The notes beneath the pieces were generated by a model that saw only the letters and a list, made by a program, of their open reading frames with translations, ran no database searches and was not told the origin of the DNA. 64,000 nucleotides of DNA from Oreocharis arfaki (Eukaryota > Chordata > Aves > Passeriformes > Paramythiidae): NCBI GenBank assembly GCA_013398015.1, contig VZRR01012420.1:582942-646941 (forward strand). The letters are read 5' to 3'. Both the position numbers and the translations under genes were made by a program. This document shows positions 37,485-50,351 of this stretch, one piece after another. Numbering within the stretch: the stretch's first letter is position 1; every line of letters begins with the position of its first letter.

Positions 37485-40400
37485 TCAGCAGAAATTTCAT
37501 CTTTGCAGGTGAAATTAGGTGATATTAGGGAAGTAGTCTCTCCAAATAAGACCTGTGAGATCTTATTGGCTTATTATGAAGGACATGTCCTCCCATTGCT
37601 CAGCTGTGGGAGGTCCCTTAATCTCCTTTGCTGCCCATTCATTTTTAGAAGACACATAGCAGTAGTCACATATTCTCCTTCAGTATCAAATGCTTCTTTT
37701 CCTTTGGTCCTTGAGATGTATTTTGAATTTGCTTCCCATATATAACTGAAATGACTGAAATGTCATCTGCCACTTCAGTGTGCAGTGGGCTGGAAAGACA
37801 ACCTTCAGTCACAGCAGTGACAATGGGAAGGGAAGGAGGGAGTGCACAAGGCTCCCGTACAAGACTTTCATACCATTCCTCATAGTGCAGCTTTGCAATA
37901 CATCTGGAGGTGAGCTGGAGATGAAACAGAAAGGTCCTGACAGTCTCCACCTTCAGCCCAGAAAGGAGACCTCTGAGGAAGATCTCGGAAACCTGCTCCT
38001 GAGGTAGTAACAAGAGAGCCTTGCTGCCATGAATGAGTGTGAGCATCAGCAATGACAAAGGCTCTCAAGGGCCTATGCCAGATCTGGTGGTCACGTTGTT
38101 CAGCTCTATAAACTGTTTTCTTCCAACAAAACCTAAGCCACCTCCAATGCCTGGTGGAAAGAGGGGACCGGAAGAAGATAAAATAGATCTTGCTTAGATA
38201 AACTCAAATGTCAAAAAAAACAAATCCTGAAGGTTTACTCAAACCCAAAGGAGAGGGGTTTTCACTGGACAGTTGTCAAATCCTGATTCTCTTTCACATC
38301 TACAGCAGCAAAGGAATTGCCAGGTGCTATGACCTGTGCCCTGAACCACATCAGTGGGCGTCGCTCGCAGCTTGTGCCTCCAGCATCTGGACCAAGCAGA
38401 TCTGCAGGAAGGTGAAGCTAAAACTTCTGTCTAATGAGCTGAAACAGCAGAGTGCTCCATTTCCTTCAGCCATAATCCAATTTCCACATACAGAATAATC
38501 CACTTCGCCTTCAGGCAGGGACTTTATCCATCAAGGGTGAGAGAACGAAGCAGATTATCACTTTATTGAATGAAGCAACCTATTGCTCCCTAAATAAGCC
38601 CTTGTCCACATGTGGCTCTACCTGTCGGCTGCTGACAGAGAATGATTCTTTGTCTCTGTTCCTGTCCTTTAATGCATGTCTATATTCCTGCTCCACTGTG
38701 ATGTCATTGTCACCTATCTCCCAGACACCATTTTAATCTTATTATCAAGAAAGAAGCTTGATCACAACCCCTTAAAGTAGATTCTGGCTCCTCACTCAGC
38801 AGACCTCAGGATGTTGGTTTATCTAGTTTTGCTCAAGACAACTGGCAGAACTTTGTTTAGGTATTAGCTAAGAAGCTCAGAAACCCCCCCGGATGTCTGA
38901 GGTTAACAATGCAGTGAGTCAGTGCTCACAACTAGCAAGATTATTTCATCTACCTGCTGTTCTCAAGGTGCAGACAATGAGAAGACCTGATTGCTGTGTG
39001 TCCTAGAGTTTATCTACTGCTGTTGTACTGAATTTCTACTGCGCATCAGAGATTACTCAGAATAAAACAGAGGCACTCCTACCCTCCTTTTGCAGAACAA
39101 GATATGTCACTAGGATGTGGGGAGTGATCCAGGACCTTCCCCTTCAGAGAATGACAATGGTTTCCAGCTTCAAAGAACTGTCTCCAAGAGGCTTTGCTAC
39201 AATTGCTATAGCAATTAAGACAAGGGGCCGCACCACAATTTTCTTCTTGGAAACAAATGTAGCCACATTTGAGGGGTGTGCTTTAAGGTGTCCAGGGAGA
39301 ACTACATCTAGGCTAGTTCAGGCATTGTTTCTATTGATCTCAATGTATTCCATGGCTCTAAAATCCATCACATTATTTCCCTTTGTATATAACAACACGA
39401 GCGCAAGAAACAGGTCACTGAACTTTGATTAAAAGAGAGCGTAAAACACATTAAGGTTGGTTTGGGGAGCTTTGGCACGAAAGCCAGCTAAACAGTTGTT
39501 CAGGTTCTTGCACCAAGCCTCAGCTGTTGATCAGAAATCACCGTGTTATTTTAAAACAGCTAATCTACATCCTTCAAAGGAAGAGGATGACTCATAAACT
39601 TGGTCCGGGCTCTGTTGCTACCTAACATGAAATCTGTTAATATTGAAACAAGCCATAGTTTCTACACAGGATGGCTGGAGATAGACTGAATAATGAAGAG
39701 ATATATAGAGATAGGAGCTGCACATATGTACTCATACTGGTATTTTTCCTCCATAATGCTCATTACTTTAGTATCAAAGCATGCATTTGCTTAGCAGCAA
39801 TTCAGAGACCTGGGAGGTCTTTGAAGGAAACAGGGAAGAGGAGTGGAGATTTCAGCAACTCCATTGCTGCAAGACGGAGAGAGTTGGTAACAGTCACCTG
39901 CTTCTCAAAGGAAGGAGCATGAGGAGCATCATCTTAATCGTGAATCCATTATAGTTTGCATTTCATATTAGTAAAATTACACTGCCATTGGAGCAACTTA
40001 ACCCTGTCCTGATCCAGTGTTGGCATGTGTGAGCAGGGTGACACACCAGCTTAAACAACAAGTGAGAAACTTCCTCCTCACTCCATGTGCCTTTCCTTTT
40101 TCACATAGGAACCTGGTCCACACAGAGTCAGCTGGTCCCAGAGCAGTGGTGGAGGAAACCCTGGCAAGAGTTGCAAGCGGAAGATTAGATTTAATTGAAC
40201 GACATTTTGCTTCGTAAAGATCACACAGATTGAGAAGCCTGATTTAAAGGAAAGCTAAAGGTCATGTACTGCTTAGGTGGGAGTGGAATTTGTCCATCCT
40301 GCTAACTCTAAAAATAAACTTTTAAGAATGTAATAAAACTGGATTTAGGACTAGAGGCATTTTGTATATTTTGAAGTGCTTATGCATGAGCTCTGTGAGA

Positions 40401-43400
40401 CATATGCACCTAACGAAGGAAACAGGGAATTTTCATAGTGATTAAAAACATGGGCATGAACACTTTAAGTCTGCAAGATGGAAACCACATTGCTGTCCCA
40501 ATTTCACCTATAAACTAAGACAATGATTTTGCTGCCCCTGATTTGAGACCCCTCAGCACCAGATCAGCAGCACTGCCTGTAACCTTTGAGCAGTGGGTAC
40601 CTATGATCCAGTCACTGAGACTGGTAAGGGTTATAGGACCTCATCCACTGACTTCAGAGGGGTTAGGAAAAACCCTTTTCGGCTTGTGTATGATTTTTTT
40701 CCTAATTAAATTCCATAATAGATGAGATTTAGGATAACAAAATAACTCAGTCTTCCACCCCCAAAGGATGATATATGACCCCATATGTCCACCACTTTTA
40801 ATTAGTCTTACCAAGGAAGGCAAGTCCTTCTGAAAAACTGACTCAGGTGCACTTATTTCCCTATAATGGGTAATGACCATGGAAGAACTCAGAGCTCCCA
40901 AAATTAAAGCAGCTATTTCTGAGAGAAGTATTTACAAATTTCTGCAGCTTTTAAGCCATGCATGCACTGAGCAATGACATGGACATCTTTATTTCTCATG
41001 CTTACTAATCTTGCCTGCCTCCTTCTGAGCCCCAAGGTTATTACCAAAGGCACTGATGACACAAGATTTAGTGGGAGAGTTGCCTGAGCCACCAGTGCAG
41101 GTGACACATAAGTGCCACCTACCTCCTTGCAGGTCCTATAGGAGATGGAAAAGTAGGAGAGATCAAAACAAATCTCACTGTCATAATAAAATACGAAGCA
41201 GTCATCACATGCAGTACAATGCTTCCTTGAAGGTTATCAATCCAATGTGATATTTTGAGAAGACCAGCTGCTACAGAGAAATATTAGGTATATTATATCA
41301 TCAGAACAGACTTCCAGCCTAAGGGAGGCATATTGTTACCAGTCCTTTGAGGAAAGAATAGCTTAATGCAAAAATAAATACTCTAAGGCCTTTTCATATA
41401 CAAGCATGAAACGAGGCTTCATCCCACAATACTCCAAGTAAAGGCCAAACCATTTTCATTCTCTGTGCACTCCAGGGAGAGCTGAGGGCCTCAGCTGCTT
41501 TGAGGAGCTTAGTGTGCATGCAGAGGAAGGTTGCCAGTGTGAGGATGGGCATGTGCTCATAACTGAATTTTGTTTCTCAGAAGCAGAAGACCTTTTTCTA
41601 CACAAGCAGGATTTACCCTCCTCATGATTTGAAGCCCAGAAAGCAAATGTCGGTGAGATAAATTGAGAAGTGCTGTCTTTCAATGGGACTAGTGCACATC
41701 ACTGTAGGAAGAAGGGTGATATTTTGAGTGGTATAAAACTGCCTACAGACCTCAAATATACCTCTTTTTCATTGCATTATAATTTGTCTGGAACTGTTCA
41801 ATTCAAGGAGTTACTTCACCATGCATGAGAACAGAGGGGTATAAATCAGACTGCTTCAGGAGCAGGTCTGATGTGAAACCATGCTTGAGATCTGGGCAAT
41901 AGAAAAGATGGCCTCTTAAGGCAATTGCAAATACTTAGAAACTATCCAAAGAAGAGAATTTACACTGGTGAGTGTGGGTTTGCTGCATAACAACAACCTT
42001 ATTGCAAGACTTCCTGTGCAGAGCCCAGGCATTCAGTGAAATGCAGATGTAAGTGAAAACATCTGGCTTCTGAGAAGAAACCAGTAATCCAAGGCAGGGG
42101 CCTCAGCCCAGTGGGTCTTCTTTATGTCCCTGTGACCCTGAACACACAAAGCTCCCCTTCACTGCATCTGATCTTTGCTGTGAACCTCACAAGGACATCG
42201 GTCTGGTGAAAAGAAAGAGACTGGAAGCCTTCCAGGTCCAGAAATCATGTATTTAATCCTGGCAGAAGCCAAACACTAAAAGCAAGCCCAAAGAAATCAT
42301 AGGCAACAGGAAATTCTGATAATCATTTGACTATGTCTCTCAGTTCCTCAGGGTCATAACCAAGGCCTTTGTGTGCATGTAACAACTCTAGTTGTCATCT
42401 TCCAAATAATTAGCACAGCCAGGATTTATGTGTTTTGCTGGTTTATGGTGACTTGTATTTCATGATAAGCACTTTGTAAGCTCTTAGACTTCTACCTAGC
42501 AAATTCAGAACTGAATTTAAGTTTATTCAAGACTGAAGGTTCCTTATATGATCAAATTGTTTTAGGTTCTGTATCTGTCTGATTTTAATACAAATGATTC
42601 CCTTTGGGTTTTGCTCTCAATTAGACTTTTAGTGACAGAATCACAAGAGAGTCTAAGGAATTCAGAGGGTGAACTCCTCATTCTGTTGTTCTGTTAACAG
42701 TGCCCTGACAAACACAGGAAAGGAATGTAGAACGGAAAAGCAAGATGCATTCCTGTCTTCACCACTCATTAGTGCTGCTTTGGGGTGAGAATAGCACTTC
42801 ACTTGTGCTGTGCTAGAACAAGGTGTGAAGCAATTACCAAAAGAAAGATCTTCCTGTAAATTAGGGCCATCCCATCTCCTTGCTAACAGCTCCCCAAAGA
42901 TCTCTTCTCCTGGTCTCATTGCTCAGAAGAATGTCCTGCATACCATCACACCAATTGGCAACTTGTTTACTTGGGACTGGGTACTCCATCCCCTTTTCCC
43001 TACATTTTCCCACCCTTGTTCCTCTCTAAACCAATTATATCCTTCCCTTTCCCTGAATTTGGTTTCTCCCCCAGCCTATCCCATATCAGGTCTTGCAGAA
43101 TCCCCAGCTGCTCTTCCTCCACATCCTATCATGTGTCCCGTACCCAGGCAGTGATGCCTCTCCCACCTGTGAGGTGAGCTGGGGAGCTGCTCCTGTTTCC
43201 CCTGGGAAGGGTGTTACCTCCCACCCCTGAAGCTGAGGCTCTCCTGTAACAGCCCCAGTCCAGTTCAGAGTCTTGTGTCTCTGACTGGGATATTGTGGTT
43301 CCACAGTTTGTCCTTCTGCCTCTGCACGTGTAGATGAGCCTTTAATCACACAACCTAATACAGATCTACCAAAATACTTCACATCAGATGAAAGAAGGTC

Positions 43401-45906
43401 ACGAAAGCAGCCCTCTGGCTCTGCATCTCTGTGTTGCAGCTTTTCTGTACAGCTTTGAATAAGACACTTTCTTGGTCTGTACCATGGGGCATAACACACC
43501 GGTTGCAGCGGAGGAGGGTGATGATGTTGGGCACTTTTTTAATGGTTGTGAGATATTGCCAAATACTTGGTTGAGAAAAGGCTTAAAGAAGGGAACACAG
43601 AGGGGTGTGCTTCACCCAGAGTATGTTAGAGACAAAAAGGGAAGAGAGAAGCACGACTGTTCTGAGAGAAGGATGCTTTCTGGGCACTTGAGACACCTGG
43701 ATTCATTTAAAGAGCACTTGAAAATCTTGGTTGTATGGAAATGATCTGCAGTCTCTGCACCATGGAATAAGCCTCCATGGGAACACGGGACAGGAGAATA
43801 CCAGAACTCTGGACTCGTGCTACCTTGTTCTACCACACATCCTTTATCCCACACTGCACAACTTCCAATACCAGCCTTGCTGCCCTAGAGGGCTACAGTC
43901 TGTCCATCTTCCTCATTTTGGGCATTAAATGCAGGTATTGATGCTTGTTTCACCTTCTCCCTTGAGGCCAAGGTAGAGCACTACTTCAATCGCTGAATTC
44001 ATCACTTGGTGCAAACTACATTTATATGACAGCAAATCTATATAACTTCTCTGTGTCCATTTACCCTGTTGTTCAGCTGTCAAGAAAAGGCAGCCCATCA
44101 GGTCCTTGCCAAAGGGCACAGTTGCCTCTTTCTCCTGGCTCGGTAAGATCCTTTGCCCTATCTGAAGCCAGACACCAGAGCAGAAGCCTCCTTGGGATTT
44201 TTCCTTAAAGAAGCAAAAACCCCAAAACACCCCAGAGCTATATTCTAATAAGTGGTTGGGTTTTTTCCTCTCAGTAGTTAATCTTTAACTTTTGACAATC
44301 AGTCTGGTTTCCCTTTATATTTCCTGTTTTCCATAAACCATGAACAGGTATAAACCAGGCAAATCAAAGGAATGGAAGAGGAAGATAAAGCTCAAGAACA
44401 GGAACCCATGTGAGAGAGGGAAAATCTTGGTCTATCTGTGCCTTACGATCAGTCATAAGATGTTGACAGAACACCACTGTGAAAACAGTTTTCAAGGAGT
44501 CTAATGGAGTGTTTATAGAAAGGTGGAAATAAAAGTTGCCCCAGAACAGAAATCTAAGGTTGCCTGATAGGTCTTGATTGAAAAGAAATCTGGTGGATCT
44601 CATATTAGACACTGAAGACACTCCTGTTCGTAGGGGATTCACAATACCCAAGAACATTTTCTAATTTCCCTAGTTCTTGGTCACTTTTGTCTTTCCGTAC
44701 CATAATAGGGACTTTAAAAGGATGTGGCTTAGTGTTTTAAATTGAGTACAACCAGACATACAAAAAATATTGAGTACAATAAAGATGATGCAGTTCGTAG
44801 AACTGAGTTTTGTTAGAAAATGCTGATTTGAAATATCCGTGGGAATGTATCCATTGCAGCAATCTTCCATTAAACCCTAATCTTGTACGGTACCTTTGAG
44901 TCTGGAAGCCATAGGAGGTCCCAGGGCTCTCCACTCTACTCTAAGGTCTGTAATCAAGCATCAGTTCCCAAGTAGTCCCAAATCCTTAAAACTTCATCTT
45001 GAATTGTGGACCACTCCCAGCTCTATCATAAAAGATTGGAAATCATGGACACCTCAGGCTGACAGGGGATTTTCAGACCTTTTGTGTTATCCGAGGTGCA
45101 TGGAGGAATCTGGAAACTAAGAGACAATATTCCAGGGGGAATGATCAGCAGCAAAATCCAATTAGGCTGAAGGTGATTAACCTGAGCATTTCCCTAATAT
45201 TTACATTTATTATGCAGCATAACAATGCTGAACTCTTACACTGCATTGCTAAATCCATCCTATGCACCGATTGGAGTTACTTGAAAGAGTTAATTTTCAT
45301 TAATATTCAGTAAGCATATCTTCACAATTTTTCTAGCACCACTTTAAGGCAGAAGATGCTGGCAGGAGAGTAGATGTTTGGTTGTGGAGCGAAAACCAAC
45401 AGATGTGACCCAGCAGGCCACTGATCCCTTTTTCTGCTCCTTGTTATCTTGCCCATGTCTCACAGCTCAGCAAAGAAATCCCACATGGATGGAATGAAAC
45501 AGAATTTTACTGGTGGCCAAATCTCTTCTTATGCAGTGAAGAAGACTCAGAGACAGCTTTTAAAAGTCATTTTTTTCAGTGCAAGTTTAATATCTAAATA
45601 TCCTGAAATTTTTCCCTAAGCTAGAGTGAAAAATGAGCCTTAGTGAACCCAAGAGTTAACTTTGGCTTGCTGCAGCATATAAGGGAATAGTTGTAGGCTC
45701 TAATTTTAAATGAAACAATACAGGAGTCCCCAAACCTCAGCTCTGCTCACAGTGTCCTCTTTACTCCTGGGTTTCCTGTTCCGCCCATTTTCATGATTAA
45801 TTTTCTCCACTCACCTCACAGCAGCAACACTGTCAAGTGTTGGGAGGAAGCACATTTGCACCACACTGAAGGACAACTGCTGCTGTCATCTGAGACCAAA
45901 CAGGAG
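37485..45906. other. Unique non-coding sequence, no gene seen
   Basis: About 8.4 kb without a supported gene or clear interspersed repeat. Frames reach 137 codons (43086-43499, minus) with no recognisable domain. A pyrimidine-rich stretch lies at about 42985-43085. A short block near 40640-40670 (CCTCATCCACTGACTTCAGA) vaguely resembles ancient reptile/bird dispersed repeats. The block at 45150-45315 is AT-rich with ordered sequence and is a weak candidate for conserved non-coding DNA. Confidence 0.5.
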
Positions 45907-46900
45907 TGTGGCGGCTGAATGGATTGGGACAGCCAGACCCTTCCCTAAGGGCCTTATGGTTCATGAAAAAAAATTAAAAATGTGCAAGCATGATTTCTGT
46001 TGTTGTTGTTGTTTTTGTTTGGTTGTTTTTTTGTGGTTTTGGTTCTTTGTTCTTCATCTTGGATTTGCCATTATGGCAACCCAGAAATGCAGAACCACCA
46101 TGCTAGGACATTCCATTCTTGCCTTCTTCCATCCCCTTCTTTTAACTGTTACATCACAAAAAACTCATCTCCATACACACAGGAGGCCCTTGGGAGTCCC
46201 AATACCCCAGTCAGAGGCAGCAGCACTTGCCAAGGCTTTCCAAGAGGGGTTTTGGCTCCATGGAGTGGCACCCCCTCTATGAACAGCAGCTCTCTGGTCT
46301 CCTCATTGATTGAAGAGGGTCTCTGCATGGGGATGCATGGGAAGAACACCTTTGGATCATGCAAGGCTTTTTAAGGGGTGGTGAGGGCGGTGACCAAAGG
46401 CACGGAAAGCATTAGCAACAGTTAGGGAGGAATAAGCTTTGGAAAACAGAAGGATAAGGGGATAAAGTGACTGGTCAAGTGTAAACAGGTTACTGGACAC
46501 TATGGTTGCCCGGCCATACTCTGGGCCTCATGAGTGCTATCTGTCCTGTCTTCTCAATAAATACCATTTTAAACCTCATTTAACCCCCCTTTCTCTGTGT
46601 GAGAGACTCTCTGCTTGTATGTGGGAACAGCTCTGAGTGCAGCAACTGGAATGTGACCAGGAGCCATGGGATCCCTGTGTCAGAGGAAGAGCAGCTGGAG
46701 TGAGTGTGCGTGTGAGAGGGAGCCTGTGGTCACCAGTGAAGCTGGAGCTGGACCAGCCAGGGAGTAGGTGACAAGGCCTGGGAGCAAGGGGTCAGTGAGC
46801 CTCTGAGGTCAAGACCAAAGAAGGCTGGAGAGACCAAGGGGAGTCCCAGACAGCTTTATGTGAGTGAGTTGGTGTGTAACAGCAACTGAGCTGGGGCTGT
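45907..46900 (+). mobile_element. Possible retroviral LTR plus untranslated leader
   Basis: The part at about 46380-46620 is laid out like the R/U5 end of an LTR: a region ending CTGTCTTCTCAATAAATACC (polyadenylation signal AATAAA at 46556-46561), then AAACCTCATTTAACCCCCC and TCTCTGTGTGAGAGACTCTC. It is followed by a G-rich stretch (about 46630-46900) with GAGCCATGGGATCCCTGTGT and repeated GAGTGAGTGTG and CTGGAG words, similar to untranslated leaders of avian endogenous retroviruses. A TGTGGCGG at 45907 could be the left LTR end, giving an LTR of roughly 670-700 bp, but this is a guess. No coding retroviral sequence follows. It could equally be unique DNA with a chance polyadenylation signal. 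Confidence 0.38.
45998..46045. repeat. T/G-rich low-complexity (TGT)n and T runs
   Basis: Five TGT units (45998-46012) run into T-rich sequence with scattered G. The Phe/Leu/Val/Cys-rich segments of two overlapping plus-strand frames come from this tract. Confidence 0.85.
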
Positions 46901-48190
46901 GATTTCAGGGGCTTGCATCTCCAAGTGCCAGCATTGGTGCTCACTGTGCTCATGTGTGCTGTCTGTGTGTCTGTAACCCATGAGTCCAGGATTTAAGTAC
47001 ATATGTAAATATGTAAATGTGTGGTGTGTAGGTGTGCCCTTTGTGTGTGTGTGTGCCTGCAGGGAATGTGTGCTCAGCCAGGATGCTGCAGGAGCCTGAG
47101 GCTTGGAGCTGCGTCAGACTCACCTCCCCCTGACTGCTGGACCCAGCCTCCCCCAACAGCAACCATTGCCACTGACTTGACACCTCTTGGTACAGGTGGG
47201 AAGTGATTTCCATCGCTGTCAGCCCAACATCACTGCCTCAGCAGAAAAGGCCAAGGAAAGAAGTAAGGGAAAGCAAAACTATAACCCCAGGTTGTGGTAG
47301 CAGCTCCATCCATCAGTCATGAGTCTGATCTGTGGATTCCACAGCCCCTCTTCCCTTCCTATCTCCTCCATTTGCATCCCACCAATCTCCTCTCTTCCAA
47401 AGGGAGAATGTGTAATTACTCCTCAAATCTAGCCAACGCTTTGCTGCCTCCCTCCTTCCTGCCTTCTCAAACCTAATCTGTGATCAAATCCACCCACCAA
47501 AGTCAAATGTCTTTCCAGGGATGAACTTTCACACAATCTTGGGAGCAGTTTTCTAGTTTTGTGGTTGGTGAGAATAAAAAATTAATGTGTTTTTTTTCTG
47601 TGTAGAAGCATCAATCATGCATTGTGTGTACACTAAATTCACAGGGTCATAGAAATTAGAGACTGGAGAGCCCAGGGGAGACAACTGCTCCAGCTAAGGA
47701 GCTGTGCAAAACTGTTCTCTGCATTGCATTAAGGCGAGGAAGGTCTTTGAGCACTCCTGAACTGTCATGTCATCCTTGTTTTCCTGTCACCTTGTTCCTG
47801 AAACACAGGTGTGGGCATCGTCTTTCCCAGAGAAAGTAGCTTATTAATTTTAATGAGCAAGGAAGATGTCTGCTGTTGAGAAGCAAGCTCAAATTAAAAT
47901 ATTATTATTACACAATCAAATATGGGCCTTTTACAGTGACATTTAAAGAGCCATGTCCTTATTTTTAGTTAAAACCTGCACTGAGCTGGCTTATGATCCA
48001 TCAACATCCCTGTCTGAGGATCTGACCCAGATTAGATTTATTTGATTCTATTCTCAGGCTATTATATACTCTCCCATTATGGATCGAATCTTAATGCCAA
48101 TCAAATGGCATTGGAAAACCTCCAAATGGTTTCAGCTGAGTGGGAATGGCCCTGTTCAGACCATGTGCTTAAGGTCAGTGTCTGCTCTCA
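46901..48190. other. Unique non-coding sequence
   Basis: It contains a short GT repeat (47042-47055) but no recognised gene. A block at 47646-47690 (GTCATAGAAATTAGAGACTGG) resembles the end of an old CR1-type repeat but is too short to be sure. The AT-rich block at 47840-47990 is a weak candidate for conserved non-coding DNA. Confidence 0.5.
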
Positions 48191-48252
48191 GGTATAAATC
48201 CAGCAGAATGTCACTGAAATCAATTGAGGTACAGCTGATTTATGGAGATGAC
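48191..48252. repeat. Possible ancient palindromic amniote repeat
   Basis: GGTATAAATCCAGC at the left is mirrored by GCTGATTTATGG at the right, with a centre containing CACTGAAATCAATTGAGGTAC. The arms and the centre (ACTGAAGTCAATGGAGT-like) agree with a very old dispersed palindromic element found widely in reptiles and birds, as far as I remember it. The match is imperfect, as expected for age. No protein is encoded, although a 127-codon frame (48079-48462) happens to run through it. Confidence 0.45.
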
Positions 48253-49689
48253 ATTGGCAGAAGCAATCGACTGCCTCCAAGCACCTGTCTGTGGCCTCAG
48301 TTCAGCCTGAGGTCCCGGGATCCTAACACCGGTGCTGAAGTCAATGCACTACAGGACCTGCTGTCTAGATATCTTCTGACTCTCGTTCGAGCTGTTTTCA
48401 TTAATTTTCTGACAAAACAGACATTGGGTGCGCTGATTCTGAGGTGGAACAGCATGATGTGATTGAAAAATGTCAGGTTTGCCATAAAATCATTGCCATG
48501 TGTTTGCCTATCCCTGTGTAAGTGGGAGCAACAGGAAGAAAGTACCCTCCTTCCCTCTGCCACCCCAGCTGAGGGTCAGCTGAAACACCCCTGTATTTCT
48601 GTGTGGACACCAGGACTTGCCCTGTGCTGTGCTGCTCCCACCATCCTATCCTCATTCGGGCCCTGCAGAGATCCTGGAGATGCCCTCAGAAATTCCCTCT
48701 CGTGCATGATGCCTCCTCCAGATTTCCCAGCATGGGGTGTGGCTTTGCTGCTCACCTTGTTCATGTCCTGAATTCATCCCCCATTTTTTGGGTTTAAAAG
48801 TTCAGCAAAAGGGCAGGCCCATGCAAAGATTTAGAGGGTTCCTAAGATACTGCTGCAACAAATCTTTTACTCCCACTCCAAGCAGTGGAGGTCTGGACAT
48901 GAGAAGAAACGCACAAGGAGGAACAAAAAACCATTTTCGTTAGCAGTGACTTGCTGACGAGGTGGTTTCCCTGTCAAAACCTGTGACCTGAATTATCACC
49001 GCCTGTGCTGCTGGAGGGTTTATTGGAAAATGGATAGCTCTGCAGGGAAAAGAAATCAGGCTGGTGGACAGAACATTTTTTAAAATAAAGGGAAACAAAC
49101 CCACTTCCTTATATCACACATAAGCAAAGAGGACATGATCATGACACTCTCGTTGATGAATCAGGCTGCAGAGTTCATCTGGTCCATGTGAATCACAGGT
49201 CAGAGATGTTCCAAACTACCTTTGTGCCCTCTGCAGCTAAAGCCCCCCAAAATGCGTTCTCCAACCTGTAGTTATTTGGTTGCTGCTCAAGTTTCCAGTA
49301 AGATGAAAAAAACTTCCAACCAACACTCAAAGGAATGTCATGGCTGAGAGCTGTCCTCACATCATCTCCTGGTTTCTATGAACATCATCCCAGTGGAGTT
49401 CTGCAGTCAGCAGAGGCTTAAGGCTGCTGGCAGCCTGGTGCCCTCATTCAGACAATGTCCCCAAGTCACTGCCAAAATATCAGCGGTGGAGGAACTCCTT
49501 GGGCAGCTGTGAGCATGATGGCTGCAGGCTGCCCCACTTGTGATGGATGCATTGCCAGGACAGTGAACAGGCTCAGACACACAATCTCTCTGGGGGTCTG
49601 GAGGACAGACTTGGGTAAGCTCCTGCACAAACTCGAACACAAAAGGTAAGACAACACAGGGTGGCCAACAGAGCCAAGTATGAGTCAGG
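48253..49689. other. Unique non-coding sequence, no gene seen
   Basis: No recognised gene or repeat. Frames reach 145 codons (49407-49844, minus), but that one runs partly through the reversed CR1 fragment that starts at 49690 and has no coding support. Confidence 0.5.
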
Positions 49690-50300
49690 GCAATCTCAAG
49701 CACAAACACAGGCTGGGAGAAACGTGGATTTAGAGGAGCCCTGAGGAGAAGGGTTTGGGTGTGCTGATTGTTGGAAAGCTTGATATGACCTAGCAATGTG
49801 CTCTGGCAGCCCAGGAAACCAACCTTGCCCTGGTCTGCATCCAAAGCTGTGTGGGCAACAGGCCAAGGGAGGGGATTTTCCTCCCTCTACTCAGCTGTGG
49901 TGAGACCCCACCTGCAGTGCTGCATCCAGCTCTGGGGTCCCCAGCATAAGAAGGACGTGGACTTCTCAGAGCGAGTCCTGAGCAGGGTGAAGATCAGGGG
50001 CTGGAGCACCTCTGCTATGGATACAGGCTGAGATAGTTGGGGCTGTTCAGCCTGGGTATGAGAAGGCTCTCAGGGGACCTTAAAACACCTACCAGTAACT
50101 AACGGAGGCCTACAAGAGAGCTGGAGAGGGACTTTATCAATGGGTAGATAGGACAAGTAGCAATATCTTTAAACTAAAGGAGAGTAGATTAAATTAGACA
50201 TTATGAAGAAATTCTTCCCTGTGAGGGTGGTAAGGCACTGAATCAGGTTGTCCAGAGAAGTTGAGGATGTCCCACCCCTGGAAACTCTGCAATCTGCAGA
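49690..50300 (+). mobile_element. CR1 LINE fragment, sense strand
   Basis: It begins CAATCTCAAGCACAAACACA, a CR1 landmark, and continues with GCCCTGAGGAGAAGGGTTTG, TGGTGAGACCCCACCTGCAG, CATCCAGCTCTGGGGTCCCC, and AAATTCTTCCCTGTGAGGGTG. The copy ends near 50300 after CACCCCTGGAAACTCTGCAA, before the usual CR1 terminal repeat, so both ends are missing. Stops and small deletions break the frame throughout. An LTR begins about 50 bases downstream. Confidence 0.92.
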
Positions 50301-50351
50301 ATATTTATTACTGACGCCAATACTTCCGTTCATCTTCCTTCTTTCTTATGT

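Noticed and set aside
40640..40670. CCTCATCCACTGACTTCAGA considered as an ancient repeat fragment
   Set aside because: The match is too short and lacks the inverted partner arm.
47646..47690. GTCATAGAAATTAGAGACTGG considered as an old CR1-type 3' end
   Set aside because: Only about 20 bases resemble the family, and the following sequence does not continue the match. It is noted inside a region entry but not called.
48079..48462. 127-codon frame as a possible gene
   Set aside because: It runs through a probable ancient palindromic repeat and shows no domain.
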